Of a stretch of 64,000 nt of DNA, positions 1 through 7,602 are shown one piece after another. The notes beneath the pieces are model-generated. The model did no database searches. It was given only the letters and a program-made list of their open reading frames with translations, and was not told the origin of the DNA. The translations under genes were made by a program, and so were the position numbers. Each line of letters starts with the position of its first letter. Positions within the stretch are counted from its first letter, which is position 1. Source of the DNA: Flavobacterium odoriferum (GTDB lineage Bacteria > Bacteroidota > Bacteroidia > Flavobacteriales > Flavobacteriaceae); assembly GCF_025499515.1 (NCBI RefSeq), contig NZ_JAMKFA010000005.1, forward strand, positions 208,684 to 272,683, read 5' to 3'.

Positions 1-40
1 GATTAAAATCGGGACAAATATACTCTTTATAATTTGTTTT

Positions 41-433
41 TTAAACAGAACCTAAGACATGTTTTAAGTCGGAAATTTGATTTTCCCAAAGTAATTTTGA
101 TTCGTCTAATTCGTCTTCGTGAGCAAAATCTGAAATTACAATAGAAACATCTTTTGTGATTTCGTCTTCCATAATTTTTAATTCAAAAAAGTAATCAGTT
201 TCGGTATCATCTTCGTTTAACCATCTGAATTTAATGCGTTCACCCGATTTTTTTGATGCTAATTTTGCTTTTTCTTCGGAATCATCCCAAATGAAAGTAA
301 AAAATTCTCCTCTTGAATTAACATTATCTGCAAACCATTCAGAAAGACCAGATGGTGTTGATATATATTGATATAATAATTGCGGAGAAGACTGAATTGG
401 AAACTCTAATTCGTATTTTACTTTTGTACTCAT
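41..433 (-). CDS. START-like domain protein
   Basis: A 130-residue protein resembling the START-like/AHSA1 (SRPBCC) proteins common in Flavobacteriia. It opens with a beta strand followed by an amphipathic helix (LYQYISTPSGLSEWFADNV), the usual start of the helix-grip fold, then alternating strands containing FTFIWDD and IKFRWLNEDD and a C-terminal helix (LLWENQISDLKHVLGSV). Such folds bind hydrophobic ligands, but the ligand and role of this clade are unknown to me. The gene is complete, ends with TAA at 41-43, and is transcribed away from the tRNA gene, so it lies outside the island and belongs to the core chromosome. Family assignment is good; function is open. Confidence 0.75.
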   Translation of the reverse strand: MSTKVKYELEFPIQSSPQLLYQYISTPSGLSEWFADNVNSRGEFFTFIWDDSEEKAKLASKKSGERIKFRWLNEDDTETDYFFELKIMEDEITKDVSIVISDFAHEDELDESKLLWENQISDLKHVLGSV

Positions 434-527
434 TTTGTAATTTTTAAGTTTGGAAATATATAGAGAATAAATTGAAAATACAAAAAAAGATTTTATTTAT
501 TTTTTAGAAAATAATTGTAAAATAATA

Positions 528-558
528 TTTGCAAACAACAGAATTAGTTTTATATTTG
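528..558 (+). promoter_or_regulatory. Promoter of tRNA-Met (TTTG-N19-TAnnTTTG)
   Basis: TTTG at 528-531 and TATATTTG at 551-558 are separated by exactly 19 bases, matching the Bacteroidota sigma-ABfr consensus. The tRNA begins 36 bases after the -7 element. It is one of the best promoter matches in the window. Confidence 0.75.
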
Positions 559-593
559 CACCCGCATTCAGTAAGGATGTTAGAGTAATATTT

Positions 594-667
594 GGCGAGG
601 TAGCTCAGTTGGTTAGAGCGCAGGATTCATAACCCTGAGGTCACGGGTTCAACTCCCGTCTTCGCTA
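594..667 (+). tRNA. tRNA-Met (CAU), elongator type
   Basis: A 74-nt cloverleaf can be drawn by eye. The acceptor stem GGCGAGG pairs with CTTCGCT (two G-U pairs), T8-A9 precede the D arm, the anticodon loop is TTCATAA with anticodon CAT, and the T arm is ACGGG-TTCAACT-CCCGT. The discriminator base is A667 and CCA is not encoded. It lacks the position 1-72 mismatch of initiator tRNA, so it is elongator Met; tRNA-Ile2 with a modified CAU cannot be excluded by eye. Its 3' half (from 625) is the integration target of the island, and integration leaves the gene intact. Confidence 0.9.
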
Positions 668-670
668 CGA
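625..670 (+). repeat. attL: 46-bp direct repeat in tRNA 3' end
   Basis: The 46 bases from ATTCAT at 625 to ACGA at 670 recur exactly at 26131-26176. Identity stops sharply on both sides (G624 against A26130, A671 against G26177). The repeat covers the anticodon loop, T arm and 3' acceptor strand, the usual target of tyrosine integrases. Confidence 0.93.
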
Positions 671-690
671 AAAGGAAGCTTTTAAAAATC

Positions 691-722
691 AACGGATTAG
701 TGTTTACTAATCCGTTTTTTTT
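691..722 (+). terminator. Island-encoded terminator for tRNA-Met
   Basis: A perfect 10-bp stem (AACGGATTAG 691-700, CTAATCCGTT 707-716) with a 6-nt loop runs into a T tract ending at 722. It lies just inside the island, 20 bases after the attL repeat, and so replaces the tRNA's original terminator, which integration displaced to 26184-26216. Confidence 0.85.
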
Positions 723-750
723 ATGTCTAAATATTTCTTAGTTTTACAAA

Positions 751-777
751 CAGTAAACGAAACAGTAAACGATTTTA
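751..777 (+). repeat. Left paired GTAAAC motif (putative integrase arm site)
   Basis: Two direct copies of AGTAAACGA-like sequence 12 bp apart. The 27 bases match 26060-26086 near the right end at 22 of 27 positions and in the same orientation. Paired short direct repeats inside each end of a tyrosine-integrase element are typical arm-type binding sites. The motif lies between attL and the preferred integrase start at 804. Confidence 0.5.
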
Positions 778-803
778 CCTCTAAATCAACCAATTTACTC
801 ACC

Positions 804-2069
804 ATGAAAAGAATTTATTCTGAACCAAAAATTTCTACAGGAGGTGTAGATATAACCCAATGGAACAAACTTTCAACTAAACAAAAAAAGGAAGCTTTAG
901 AAAAAGATTGGTTTATCTATTACAGTTTTAGAGATGAAAAAACAGGCAAACTAAAAAGAATGCCTCACGTGAAAGCAGGTGTAAATCGTTACCATACTAA
1001 AGAAGAAAGATTTGAATACCTAAAAACAGTAAAAAGTGCATTACTTTTTTTACTAGAAAAAGGATTGAATCCTTACAAGGATAACGACCTTTCAAATCTT
1101 GATTTAAAACTTGAAGAAAACCACAGTACTAAATTTGTACAAATTGTTAAAGAAAAAGAAGTTGCAACTGAAAAACCAACCGAACTAACCATTCAGGAAG
1201 CTTTAGATTTTGTGTTCAAATTAAAGTATAAGACTTTATCTAGCACTTCTTATAGAAACTTTGAAAACAGAATTAATAAATTCGCAAGTAACTTTGATAA
1301 AAGCAATCCTATTTCGTCTATAGATAGAAAGGCTGTTAATGAATACTTGAATGATATTCTAATTAATAACAGCGCACGAACAAGAAACAATCACAGAACC
1401 GATTTAAGTAGTTTTTTTCAAACTTTAGAAGATAACGACATTGTTGCTAGCAACTTTGTAAAAAAAATCAAAATACTTAGTTCAAAAGCAGAAAAAAATA
1501 AAACATATACAACTGAACAAGAAAAAGAAATTTTTGCCTATTTAGAGCAAAACGATCCTTTACTCCTTTTATATATTAAATTCATTAGTTACAATTTTTT
1601 ACGCCCAGTAGAGGTAAATCGATTATTAGTAAAAAGTATAAATTTGAAAGAGAAAAAATTATCTATTAAAACCAAAACGAATAAATTAAAAACAAAGATA
1701 ATTCCTGATATTTTACTTCAGGAACTTCCAGATTTATCGCAACTAAATCAAGACAATTATTTGTTTACTCCTAATGGTTTAGGGTTAGAATGGGTAGTAG
1801 AAGAAAATAATAGAAGAGACAGCTTTTCAAAACGTTTTAAAACCGTTATTAAAGACCATTTCAATCTGGGTAGCGAATACGGATTGTATAGCTTTAGACA
1901 CACCTTCATAACTAAACTTTACCGAAATTTAAGGGAAGACAAATCACCATTTGAAACTAAAAGTATTTTAATGAACATTACAGGACACTCCACTATGGAT
2001 GCACTTGAAAAATACTTACGTGACATAGATGCTGAACTTCCTGAAGATTATTCTAATTTATTTAGATAG
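804..2069 (+). CDS. int: Site-specific tyrosine recombinase (island integrase)
   Basis: Phage-integrase family protein that would integrate and excise the island at tRNA-Met. Numbering from ATG 804 (421 residues): N-terminal arm/SAM-like region, then the catalytic domain with arginine I in NFLRP (about R267), a lysine-rich beta hairpin, SFRHT (about R365-H366), GHS (about 394) and the nucleophile in EKYLRD (about Y404). The first histidine of the HxxR box is replaced by tyrosine, which I believe is common in Bacteroidota integrases. The frame is open upstream to an ATG at 723, but that extension covers the terminator U tract and the putative arm sites and begins right after the hairpin, so ATG 804 (MKRIYSEPKISTGG) is preferred. 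It reads away from the tRNA. Confidence 0.92.
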   Translation: MKRIYSEPKISTGGVDITQWNKLSTKQKKEALEKDWFIYYSFRDEKTGKLKRMPHVKAGVNRYHTKEERFEYLKTVKSALLFLLEKGLNPYKDNDLSNLDLKLEENHSTKFVQIVKEKEVATEKPTELTIQEALDFVFKLKYKTLSSTSYRNFENRINKFASNFDKSNPISSIDRKAVNEYLNDILINNSARTRNNHRTDLSSFFQTLEDNDIVASNFVKKIKILSSKAEKNKTYTTEQEKEIFAYLEQNDPLLLLYIKFISYNFLRPVEVNRLLVKSINLKEKKLSIKTKTNKLKTKIIPDILLQELPDLSQLNQDNYLFTPNGLGLEWVVEENNRRDSFSKRFKTVIKDHFNLGSEYGLYSFRHTFITKLYRNLREDKSPFETKSILMNITGHSTMDALEKYLRDIDAELPEDYSNLFR

Positions 2070-2101
2070 TTACCTTTGTTTCCTAATCAAATAATATAGA
2101 A

Positions 2102-2392
2102 ATGGAAACAAAATTAATCCAAATTGAAACTGTAAGTGCTGAGGAATTTAAAACAGAAATCGTAAACGCTATTTTAGAGCAGTTAAAACCTCTACTACAA
2201 AAGGAAAAAATTGAAGACAATAAAAAAGAAATGATTACTAGAGCCGAAGCCGCAGACTTATTGAATATTTCTTTGGTTAAACTTTGGGAAATTACTAAGA
2301 ATAATCTAATTCAAAAATATAAAATCGGAGGCAAGGTTTTATATAAGAAAGCAGACATTCAACTATTTATAAAAGATAGTATTAAATCCTAA
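2102..2392 (+). CDS. Excisionase-like helix-turn-helix protein
   Basis: A 96-residue protein with a helical N-terminus and a C-terminal winged helix-turn-helix of the excisionase/MerR-like 'HTH_17' type: the sequence ITRAEAADLLNISLVKLWE, then a short wing (KYKIGGKVLYKKADIQLFI). Proteins of this shape directly downstream of tyrosine integrases usually act as directionality factors or regulators of excision. The gene starts 32 bases after int and probably shares its transcript. The DNA-binding call is good; the excisionase role is inferred from position. Confidence 0.75.
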   Translation: METKLIQIETVSAEEFKTEIVNAILEQLKPLLQKEKIEDNKKEMITRAEAADLLNISLVKLWEITKNNLIQKYKIGGKVLYKKADIQLFIKDSIKS

Positions 2393-2400
2393 TTACAATT

Positions 2401-2420
2401 GGTTGCAACTAGTTGCAACC
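2401..2420. repeat. Perfect 20-bp palindrome
   Basis: GGTTGCAACTAGTTGCAACC is its own reverse complement. It starts 8 bases after the excisionase-like gene and ends 20 bases before the next start codon. It could be an operator, perhaps for the excisionase-like protein. The absence of a T run argues against a terminator. Confidence 0.6.
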
Positions 2421-2440
2421 AAAAATTTTATTTAAAAACA

Positions 2441-3271
2441 ATGGAAGATAAAATAGATTATATAGGAATTTTGAAAGATTTAAAAAACAATCTAAATAAA
2501 TTGATGGTATATTATTTAAGTGAAATTATGCTTGATTCACCACAATTAAGTGATATAAAAGCAAATTTTGAAGACCCTAGTATATTAAATCAGACCCTCT
2601 TGGTAACTAAAAATTTAGACTTTAAAGGTGAAGTTACTCCTGAAGACTTCGTAGAATTGCTTAATAAAAAATCCTTATTAGAATCCAACACCTTTTACTT
2701 AATTGAACTTAAAGCATCATTGAATCCAGAATCTTTTGATTTCTTGATTGATAAGTACATGGAAGATTTGAGAATGTTTATAAGAAACTCAGAATTACTT
2801 ATTCAAAACTACGAGGTAGCTTGCAAAGTAAAATCTAATACTTTAAATAACTATTTACTTTTACAGGACAAATTATTTAAAGAACATCTACAAGAAATCA
2901 ACAATAAATTTTTTCCGCCAATTTTCAAATGGAAATTACCTAAACCTACAATTCCTATTCAAGAACCTAAACCTAGACTGAAGGATTTAATTATAAAAGG
3001 TAATGCAGAAGCAATTGAAAAAGTTTTAATGAATGAATTTAAAAACACTAATAGTGTAACAATTAACAGAATGTTTACAGCTCTTAACAGCCTTGGTTAT
3101 ATTATTGAAGAATATGGCAATAAAAAAAATTTAATTGAATGCCTTAATAATAGTATTGGTTCTGAAAAATACATTTCTAGACTTGTTTTTATTAATAAAA
3201 TTAACGTCTATAACGACAAAAAATATATTCAATTAAGAACCAAAATTTCCAACCTTCTTGAAAAACTATGA
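2441..3271 (+). CDS. Hypothetical island protein, helical
   Basis: A 276-residue protein I do not recognise. The N-terminal two thirds are Leu/Ile/Lys-rich and look all-helical; a proline-rich linker (KWKLPKPTIPIQEPKPR, about 180-200) leads to a small C-terminal domain (LIIKGNAEAIEKVLMNEF onward). No signal peptide or membrane segment. The frame is open to a TTG at 2399, but that extension crosses the 20-bp palindrome, so ATG 2441 is chosen. Placed between the excisionase-like gene and the iterons, it may belong to the excision/replication control module; a distant RteC-like regulator is one guess I cannot support. Confidence 0.6.
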   Translation: MEDKIDYIGILKDLKNNLNKLMVYYLSEIMLDSPQLSDIKANFEDPSILNQTLLVTKNLDFKGEVTPEDFVELLNKKSLLESNTFYLIELKASLNPESFDFLIDKYMEDLRMFIRNSELLIQNYEVACKVKSNTLNNYLLLQDKLFKEHLQEINNKFFPPIFKWKLPKPTIPIQEPKPRLKDLIIKGNAEAIEKVLMNEFKNTNSVTINRMFTALNSLGYIIEEYGNKKNLIECLNNSIGSEKYISRLVFINKINVYNDKKYIQLRTKISNLLEKL

Positions 3272-3356
3272 TTTGTTTTTCAAGAAGTAATAATTCTTAA
3301 AAAGTAATCAAAACATATTTTTAATTTTTGAAAACAATACTGCTGGCTAAGGGAAA

Positions 3357-3406
3357 AATCCGACATAATCCGACATAATCCTACATAATCCTACATAATC
3401 CTACAT
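3357..3406 (+). repeat. Five tandem 10-bp iterons
   Basis: Five head-to-tail units: AATCCGACAT twice, then AATCCTACAT three times. The 10-bp period, about one helical turn, would put the same face of each unit on one side of the DNA, as in iterons bound by replication initiators. They lie about 220 bp upstream of the RepA-like ATPase gene. Confidence 0.85.
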
Positions 3407-3602
3407 CCATATTTTAGATTTAACTGAATTTTACCAAAAGAAATTCATTGTTATAAATAATTCAATTTGAAAGTTTCTGGAAAACCAGAAAGTGATTTGA
3501 AAGTTTTAATAAAAAACCAGATTTTCCTTGAAACTATCAGAAAGCAATTGAAAACTAATGAATTAACAAAGTATCTAGAGTTTAATATAAAAACTCAAAC
3601 TA

Positions 3603-3610
3603 TACTTTTG
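3603..3610 (+). promoter_or_regulatory. -7 element upstream of RepA-like gene
   Basis: TACTTTTG fits TAnnTTTG and lies 19 bases before ATG 3630. No clear TTTG is seen at -33, so this is a partial match. Confidence 0.4.
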
Positions 3611-3629
3611 GCCTTGTAAATTCATTGTT

Positions 3630-4643
3630 ATGGAAAATTTGACGGAACTAAAAAACACCCTAATTAAAGAATTAGGCTCTGAAAATAAAAACAATCAATT
3701 CATTATCAAAACCGCTAATGAGTGGATTGAAGGCGCAAAAGCCAGACCAAAACCTAAAATGCTATTTGGCGAACTTTGGTTTGAAAATGAAGTAGGTATT
3801 CTTTTTTCAGACACAAATTTAGGTAAATCAATAATTACAGTTCAAATTGCCGTAAACATAGCTGCTGGAAGTTCATCTTGTGGCTTACAAAACGAAGTTG
3901 AACCCCAAATGGTGATTTATTTCGATTTTGAATTATCTGACAAGCAATTCGAAAATCGTTATTCAAACGATTATGCAGAACATTACCAATTTCCTTCAAA
4001 CTTTATTCGTGCAGAAATAAACGACGAATACATGTGCAATAATATTGTAGATTTTGAAAAAGAATTTATAAAATCTTTAGAGGCTACAATTATTGAAAAC
4101 GATGTTAAAGTTATCATCATTGATAATCTTACCTACTTAAAAAACGAGACTGAAAAAGCCAAAGATGCTCTGTCTTTAATGAAAGAATTAAAAGCTTTAA
4201 AAAATAAGCATAATCTTTCTATGCTAATTCTCGCACACACCCCAAAAAGAGATTCTTCAAAGCCTTTAACTAAGAACGATTTATCAGGAAGTAAAATGCT
4301 AATTAACTTCTGTGATAGTGCCTTTGCCATTGGTGAAAGCTCAAGCGAAAAGGGATTAAAATATATCAAGCAAATCAAGCAACGTAATACCGAACAACGC
4401 TATGGTGCTGAGAATGTAATCCTATGTGAAATCGAAAAAACAAACAGCTTTTTACAATTTAGCTTTATGGACTTTGGTAACGAATACGAACACCTTAAAA
4501 CCGTTGAAATCGCAAATAAAGACGATAGAAACGATTTAGTACTTGAATTACACAATCAAGGAAAAAGCAATGTTGCTATTGCTGATGAATTAAGCCTTTC
4601 AGAAGGAACTATTCGATATATTTTAAAAAAATTAAAATCTTAA
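3630..4643 (+). CDS. RepA-like AAA ATPase (replicative helicase-like)
   Basis: A 337-residue RecA-fold ATPase of the AAA_25/RepA helicase type found in plasmids and integrative elements. A Walker A-like loop is at about 60-67 (SDTNLGKS, with Ser where Gly is usual), Walker B at 161-165 (VIIID) followed by NLTYL, and a sensor-like LAHTPKRD near 207-214. The last 35 residues form a helix-turn-helix (SNVAIADELSLSEGTIRYIL), suggesting a DNA-binding tail. It heads a probable operon with the 69-residue protein (10-bp gap) and the primase-like gene, downstream of the iterons. Likely role: opening or unwinding the island's own origin after excision. The ATPase call is strong; the replication role is inferred from context. 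Confidence 0.75.
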   Translation: MENLTELKNTLIKELGSENKNNQFIIKTANEWIEGAKARPKPKMLFGELWFENEVGILFSDTNLGKSIITVQIAVNIAAGSSSCGLQNEVEPQMVIYFDFELSDKQFENRYSNDYAEHYQFPSNFIRAEINDEYMCNNIVDFEKEFIKSLEATIIENDVKVIIIDNLTYLKNETEKAKDALSLMKELKALKNKHNLSMLILAHTPKRDSSKPLTKNDLSGSKMLINFCDSAFAIGESSSEKGLKYIKQIKQRNTEQRYGAENVILCEIEKTNSFLQFSFMDFGNEYEHLKTVEIANKDDRNDLVLELHNQGKSNVAIADELSLSEGTIRYILKKLKS

Positions 4644-4653
4644 ATAAGCGACT

Positions 4654-4863
4654 ATGAAAGCTAATGTCGCATATGAAGTATTTAAAGCCCTTTCCGATGA
4701 GGAAAAAGGGCACTTCATGACATTGGTGCAAGATGACGAATTTAACCTTAGAACAGTCGTTCAAAAAGAAAAAAGGACTAAAAAAGTACTGATTACAAAA
4801 CAAGAGGCAATCGACTTATTATTAAAAACTGTTTTCTCAAAACCTCAAAAACAAAAATCGTAA
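4654..4863 (+). CDS. Small island protein, 69 aa
   Basis: A small charged protein with a helical N-terminal half (YEVFKALSDEEKGHFMTLV) and a basic C-terminus ending KPQKQKS. The middle segment VLITKQEAIDLLLKTVF resembles the start of an HTH_17-type excisionase motif, but the winged part is missing, so it may be a truncated DNA-binding protein. It begins 10 bp after the RepA-like gene and is probably co-transcribed with it. No function assigned. Confidence 0.6.
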   Translation: MKANVAYEVFKALSDEEKGHFMTLVQDDEFNLRTVVQKEKRTKKVLITKQEAIDLLLKTVFSKPQKQKS

Positions 4864-4893
4864 AAATCGTAAACATTTTTCTTTACGATTTTT
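4862..4893. repeat. 12-bp inverted repeat before primase-like gene
   Basis: AAAAATCGTAAA (4862-4873) and TTTACGATTTTT (4882-4893) are perfect inverted copies with an 8-nt loop. The left arm is preceded by another AAAAATCGT copy inside the end of the 69-residue gene. It could be an attenuator or a binding site; CGTAAA also occurs in the motifs near both ends of the island. Confidence 0.55.
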
Positions 4894-4915
4894 ACGAATG
4901 TAACGAACAAATACT

Positions 4916-5947
4916 ATGAATTTTAAATTTTCACTTGATATTTCTAGTAAAAAATTCAATTGCCCTTCGTGTGCAAAAAAACGATTTGTGCGATATGTGG
5001 ATAATGAAACGAAAAACTATCTCTCTGATGAATTTGGCAGATGTGATCGTGAAAGCAGTTGCGGTTATCACTTACCTCCTACTTCAAACCCAACTTTGGT
5101 TGACAGTTCTACAATAAAACCATTGCAACCGATTTCTACAATAGATTCAAGATTTGTTTCAGCCTCAGAAACTAAATATGATGAAAACTATTTATTCCAA
5201 TACTTAACCCAACATTTTAAAAAGGAAGAAATTTTACAATGTTTCAAAAAATACAGAGTAGGAACCTCAAAACATTGGAAAGGTGCTACCGTTTTTTGGC
5301 AAATTGACCAAAACAACAAAGTTCGTAGTGGCAAAATAATGCTAATTAACCCGAGTACTGGCAAACGAGTAAAAGAACCTTTTCCGCACATTAATTGGGT
5401 GCATAAAGTTTTAGGCTTGCAAGATTACAATTTAAAACAATGTTTATTTGGCGAACATCTAGTTGCGAAACCATTGCAACCGATTGCAACCAAACCAATT
5501 ATTGCCATTTTAGAATCAGAAAAGACGGCTATTACTATGAGCTTGTTTTTAAAAAACACATTGTGGGTTGCAACTGGCAGCAAGCAAAATCTCAAACATG
5601 AATTACTTCAAGGCTTAAAAAATTACAACATCATTTTATTTCCAGACTGTGGCGAATATGAAGACTGGAATAAAAAAGCATTAGAACTAACCAAATTAGG
5701 CTACACCATTAAATGCAGTAAATTGTTAGAAAGTTGCAACTACATAACAGGAACAGATTTAGCTGACATCTATTTCAATTTAAACGAAAAAAGCAAAACA
5801 AAAATTACCAACGAATTCCAATTATCAGAAACCGAAAAACAGTTGCAACGAATTGCAAAAACAAATCCACTTATCATTGACCTAATCAATATCTTTGATT
5901 TAATTGACAAGAAAGGTGGTGGAATAAGGACTGATTTGATAATTTAA
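4916..5947 (+). CDS. Primase-like protein with zinc finger and Toprim-like region
   Basis: A 343-residue protein with an N-terminal zinc-binding site (C16-x2-C19 with C43-x5-C49, then GYH), as in CHC2-type primases, and a C-terminal part resembling Toprim: a conserved acidic motif ILESEKTA (E200) and LFPDCGEYEDW (D244). Proteins of this layout, annotated as DUF6371 or primase-like, accompany RepA-like helicases in Bacteroidota mobile elements. Likely role: priming replication of the excised island. Its coding sequence contains six TTGCAAC heptamers between 5123 and 5849, unusually many. The domain call is fairly good; activity is inferred. Confidence 0.7.
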   Translation: MNFKFSLDISSKKFNCPSCAKKRFVRYVDNETKNYLSDEFGRCDRESSCGYHLPPTSNPTLVDSSTIKPLQPISTIDSRFVSASETKYDENYLFQYLTQHFKKEEILQCFKKYRVGTSKHWKGATVFWQIDQNNKVRSGKIMLINPSTGKRVKEPFPHINWVHKVLGLQDYNLKQCLFGEHLVAKPLQPIATKPIIAILESEKTAITMSLFLKNTLWVATGSKQNLKHELLQGLKNYNIILFPDCGEYEDWNKKALELTKLGYTIKCSKLLESCNYITGTDLADIYFNLNEKSKTKITNEFQLSETEKQLQRIAKTNPLIIDLINIFDLIDKKGGGIRTDLII

Positions 5948-6006
5948 AAAACGAAACACCTTTACTTTAATAACTTAATAGAGTTTTATTTTTAAAAAAA
6001 GTTGTA

Positions 6007-6014
6007 TATATTTG
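6007..6014 (+). promoter_or_regulatory. -7 element facing the cassette array
   Basis: TATATTTG fits TAnnTTTG, with a T-rich stretch (TTTT at 5984-5987) at the right distance for -33. It ends 14 bases before the first cassette boundary at 6029 and points into the array, the position of the Pc promoter in a classical integron. Confidence 0.45.
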
Positions 6015-6053
6015 AAGATAGTTACTAGTTATAGGACATTTTAGGAAACCCGC

Positions 6054-6480
6054 ATGAAAAAGACAATTAACATATTTCTAGTACTTCTTTTTTTTTATAT
6101 TCACAGCTTGTGGACAAAAACAAATAAAATTACCAACTAACACAATGGAGAAATTCGAAAAGTTTAAAGCTAAAGAAAAGTTTGTAGAAGACTTAAAAAT
6201 ATTATATCCTGGAATTGGAGATGAAAAATCAAAACCAATTTTAACTGAAAAAATTAATTTAGCAGCCGAAGACTTTGAAAAAATTGCGCAAAATGAAAAC
6301 GCTACTGAAAAAGATTATCAAAATGCAATCGGAAAAGGTTTGGACAGATTTAAAAGTATTTATGTGGAAATTGATACCGAAGACAGAGAAAGAGTTTGCG
6401 ACTATTTTGAAGAGCTTATGGATATTGTTGGTCTTGAAAGTTCAGACGGACATTTGAATAATTTCCTGTATGGGTTTTAA
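6054..6480 (+). pseudogene. Frameshifted DUF4844-like lipoprotein
   Basis: An ATG at 6054 opens a signal peptide (MKKTINIFLVLLFF), but the frame is broken at a run of nine Ts (6088-6096). Reading eight Ts restores one continuous protein: the leader runs into a lipobox (FTACG), the linker QKQIKLPTNT, and the 111-residue domain that also has its own ATG at 6145. That domain ends with DTEDRERVCDYFEELMDIVG and LNNFLYGF, which I associate with DUF4844. So either the lipoprotein is a pseudogene, is switched by slippage at the T tract, is expressed from ATG 6145 as a cytoplasmic form, or the ninth T is a sequencing error. It is the cargo of the first cassette. Confidence 0.7.
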
Positions 6481-6500
6481 GCAAACTGAAAATTAAAAAC

Positions 6501-6642
6501 GTCCTATAACATAACAACGGTTTGGCGCAATAGCTAAATTTACAATTAACAACACGTTCGATTTTCCGCTGGAAAATCTAACTTAACAAGAAAATAATCG
6601 TTCACGGAGTCGCTACTGCGCCAAGCCGCGGAACATTATAGG
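6501..6642 (+). repeat. attC-like site a
   Basis: Opens GTCCTATAAC (6501-6510), then AACGGTTTGGCGCAATAGC; closes GCGCCAAGCCGCGGAACATTATAGG. The two halves can pair through the GGTTTGGCGCA / TGCGCCAAGCC segment. GTCCTATAA (6501-6509) is the exact reverse complement of TTATAGGAC at the start of cassette 1 (6029-6037). Confidence 0.75.
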
Positions 6643-6744
6643 TAAGTGCATATCATCAGATTGAATATCACCGTTAACAATAACATATATTCACATAAAT
6701 TAGCGAATCATTTTTTATGTCCGAGTGTTAATTTTGTAATTATT

Positions 6745-7602
6745 TCAAAATAATGCAAAGCATTTCGAAATAACTTCAATATCCGAGTGAATGCGGATAT
6801 TCAACCAAATTATTGCAGGATACAATGCTAAAAAAGCCAAAGGAAAGTTATTGAGTCCCATAACCACAGCATTAATAATATGAAACAGAAGAGCACAACA
6901 CAGCCAAACGATTAACCACGGTAATGGAACAAATATGATAATAATTACTGAACACTCAAATAAAATTAATAGCCAAGAAATTATTTTATAAGTTACAGTG
7001 TATCTATCACAGAATTCCCAAAGTCGTTTATTTCCAAATGTTTCGAGTCGTAATATATTTCTAAGGTACCTGCCATTCCACCAATTTTTTTTCACCAATC
7101 TCAAAAAGCCTGGAGTGAAATAAGCTAAAATAAGTTGGAATGTAATAAAGAACAATCCTACTTGAAATACCCAAGTTGATGAAACTGCAAAACATAAGGT
7201 AAGAATTGTGAAAACAATCTTTGAGGTAGAATCGGCACCATTGAATCCATTGACACCGCGATATGTAATTAAGAAATAAGTAAATGCTAAATACCCCATT
7301 GAGATAGCTATTGATAAGTCGCTTTGTTGCTTAAATAAAATTATGAGTGCTACAATTAATTGGGTAAATATGACAAATAAAATATTTGGATACTTGAAAA
7401 TAAAATTAAAACTTAATGCAAGTCTGTCTCTGTTTTTTTTTGCCCAAATCTTATGAATTTCCCATGAGAAAATTCCATTAGGTCTGAAATGTTTATAAAG
7501 TGAAAGCCATTCTAAAGAAGCAAGAATAGAACTTAAAGCGGCTATCCTCGAAATAACTACGAATGTTTCTTTTGGATCAGAGAAAGTATTAAAGAAAATC
7601 AT
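6745..7602 (-). CDS. HTTM/SdpB-like multi-pass membrane protein
   Basis: A 285-residue integral membrane protein with about seven hydrophobic segments. The layout and the motif EIHKIWAKKNRDRLALSFNF in the first cytoplasmic loop suggest the HTTM (vitamin-K-carboxylase-like) superfamily, which includes SdpB of the Bacillus sporulation-delaying toxin system and many Bacteroidota proteins. Its ATG overlaps the stop of the upstream 163-residue gene (ATGA), indicating translational coupling. It is the last gene of a three-gene minus-strand operon forming an inverted cassette. Possible role: maturation, export of or immunity to the peptide encoded first in the operon. Membrane topology is clear; the family call is moderate. 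Confidence 0.6.
   Translation of the reverse strand: MIFFNTFSDPKETFVVISRIAALSSILASLEWLSLYKHFRPNGIFSWEIHKIWAKKNRDRLALSFNFIFKYPNILFVIFTQLIVALIILFKQQSDLSIAISMGYLAFTYFLITYRGVNGFNGADSTSKIVFTILTLCFAVSSTWVFQVGLFFITFQLILAYFTPGFLRLVKKNWWNGRYLRNILRLETFGNKRLWEFCDRYTVTYKIISWLLILFECSVIIIIFVPLPWLIVWLCCALLFHIINAVVMGLNNFPLAFLALYPAIIWLNIRIHSDIEVISKCFALF

Larger units (their letters stand above)
3272..3629. other. Non-coding region with iterons, hairpin and promoter (candidate origin)
   Basis: A 358-bp AT-rich gap before the RepA-like gene. It contains five tandem 10-bp repeats (3357-3406), a hairpin TTTCTGG-AAAA-CCAGAAA at 3474-3491, two copies of AAATTCATTGTTAT (near 3440 and at 3618-3631), and a -7 element at 3603-3610. 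This resembles an iteron-type replication origin or an autoregulated promoter region. Confidence 0.5.

Noticed and set aside
723..803. Integrase start at ATG 723
   Set aside because: It would directly abut the terminator T run and encode the putative arm sites; ATG 804 gives the usual N-terminus.
804..2069. The tyrosine recombinase as the integron integrase of the cassette array
   Set aside because: It lacks the IntI-type layout, sits at the tRNA end beside attL, and is several kilobases from the array with backbone genes between; it fits an island integrase.
3357..3406. CRISPR-like repeats
   Set aside because: The 10-bp units are contiguous with no spacers and no cas genes are present; iterons fit better.
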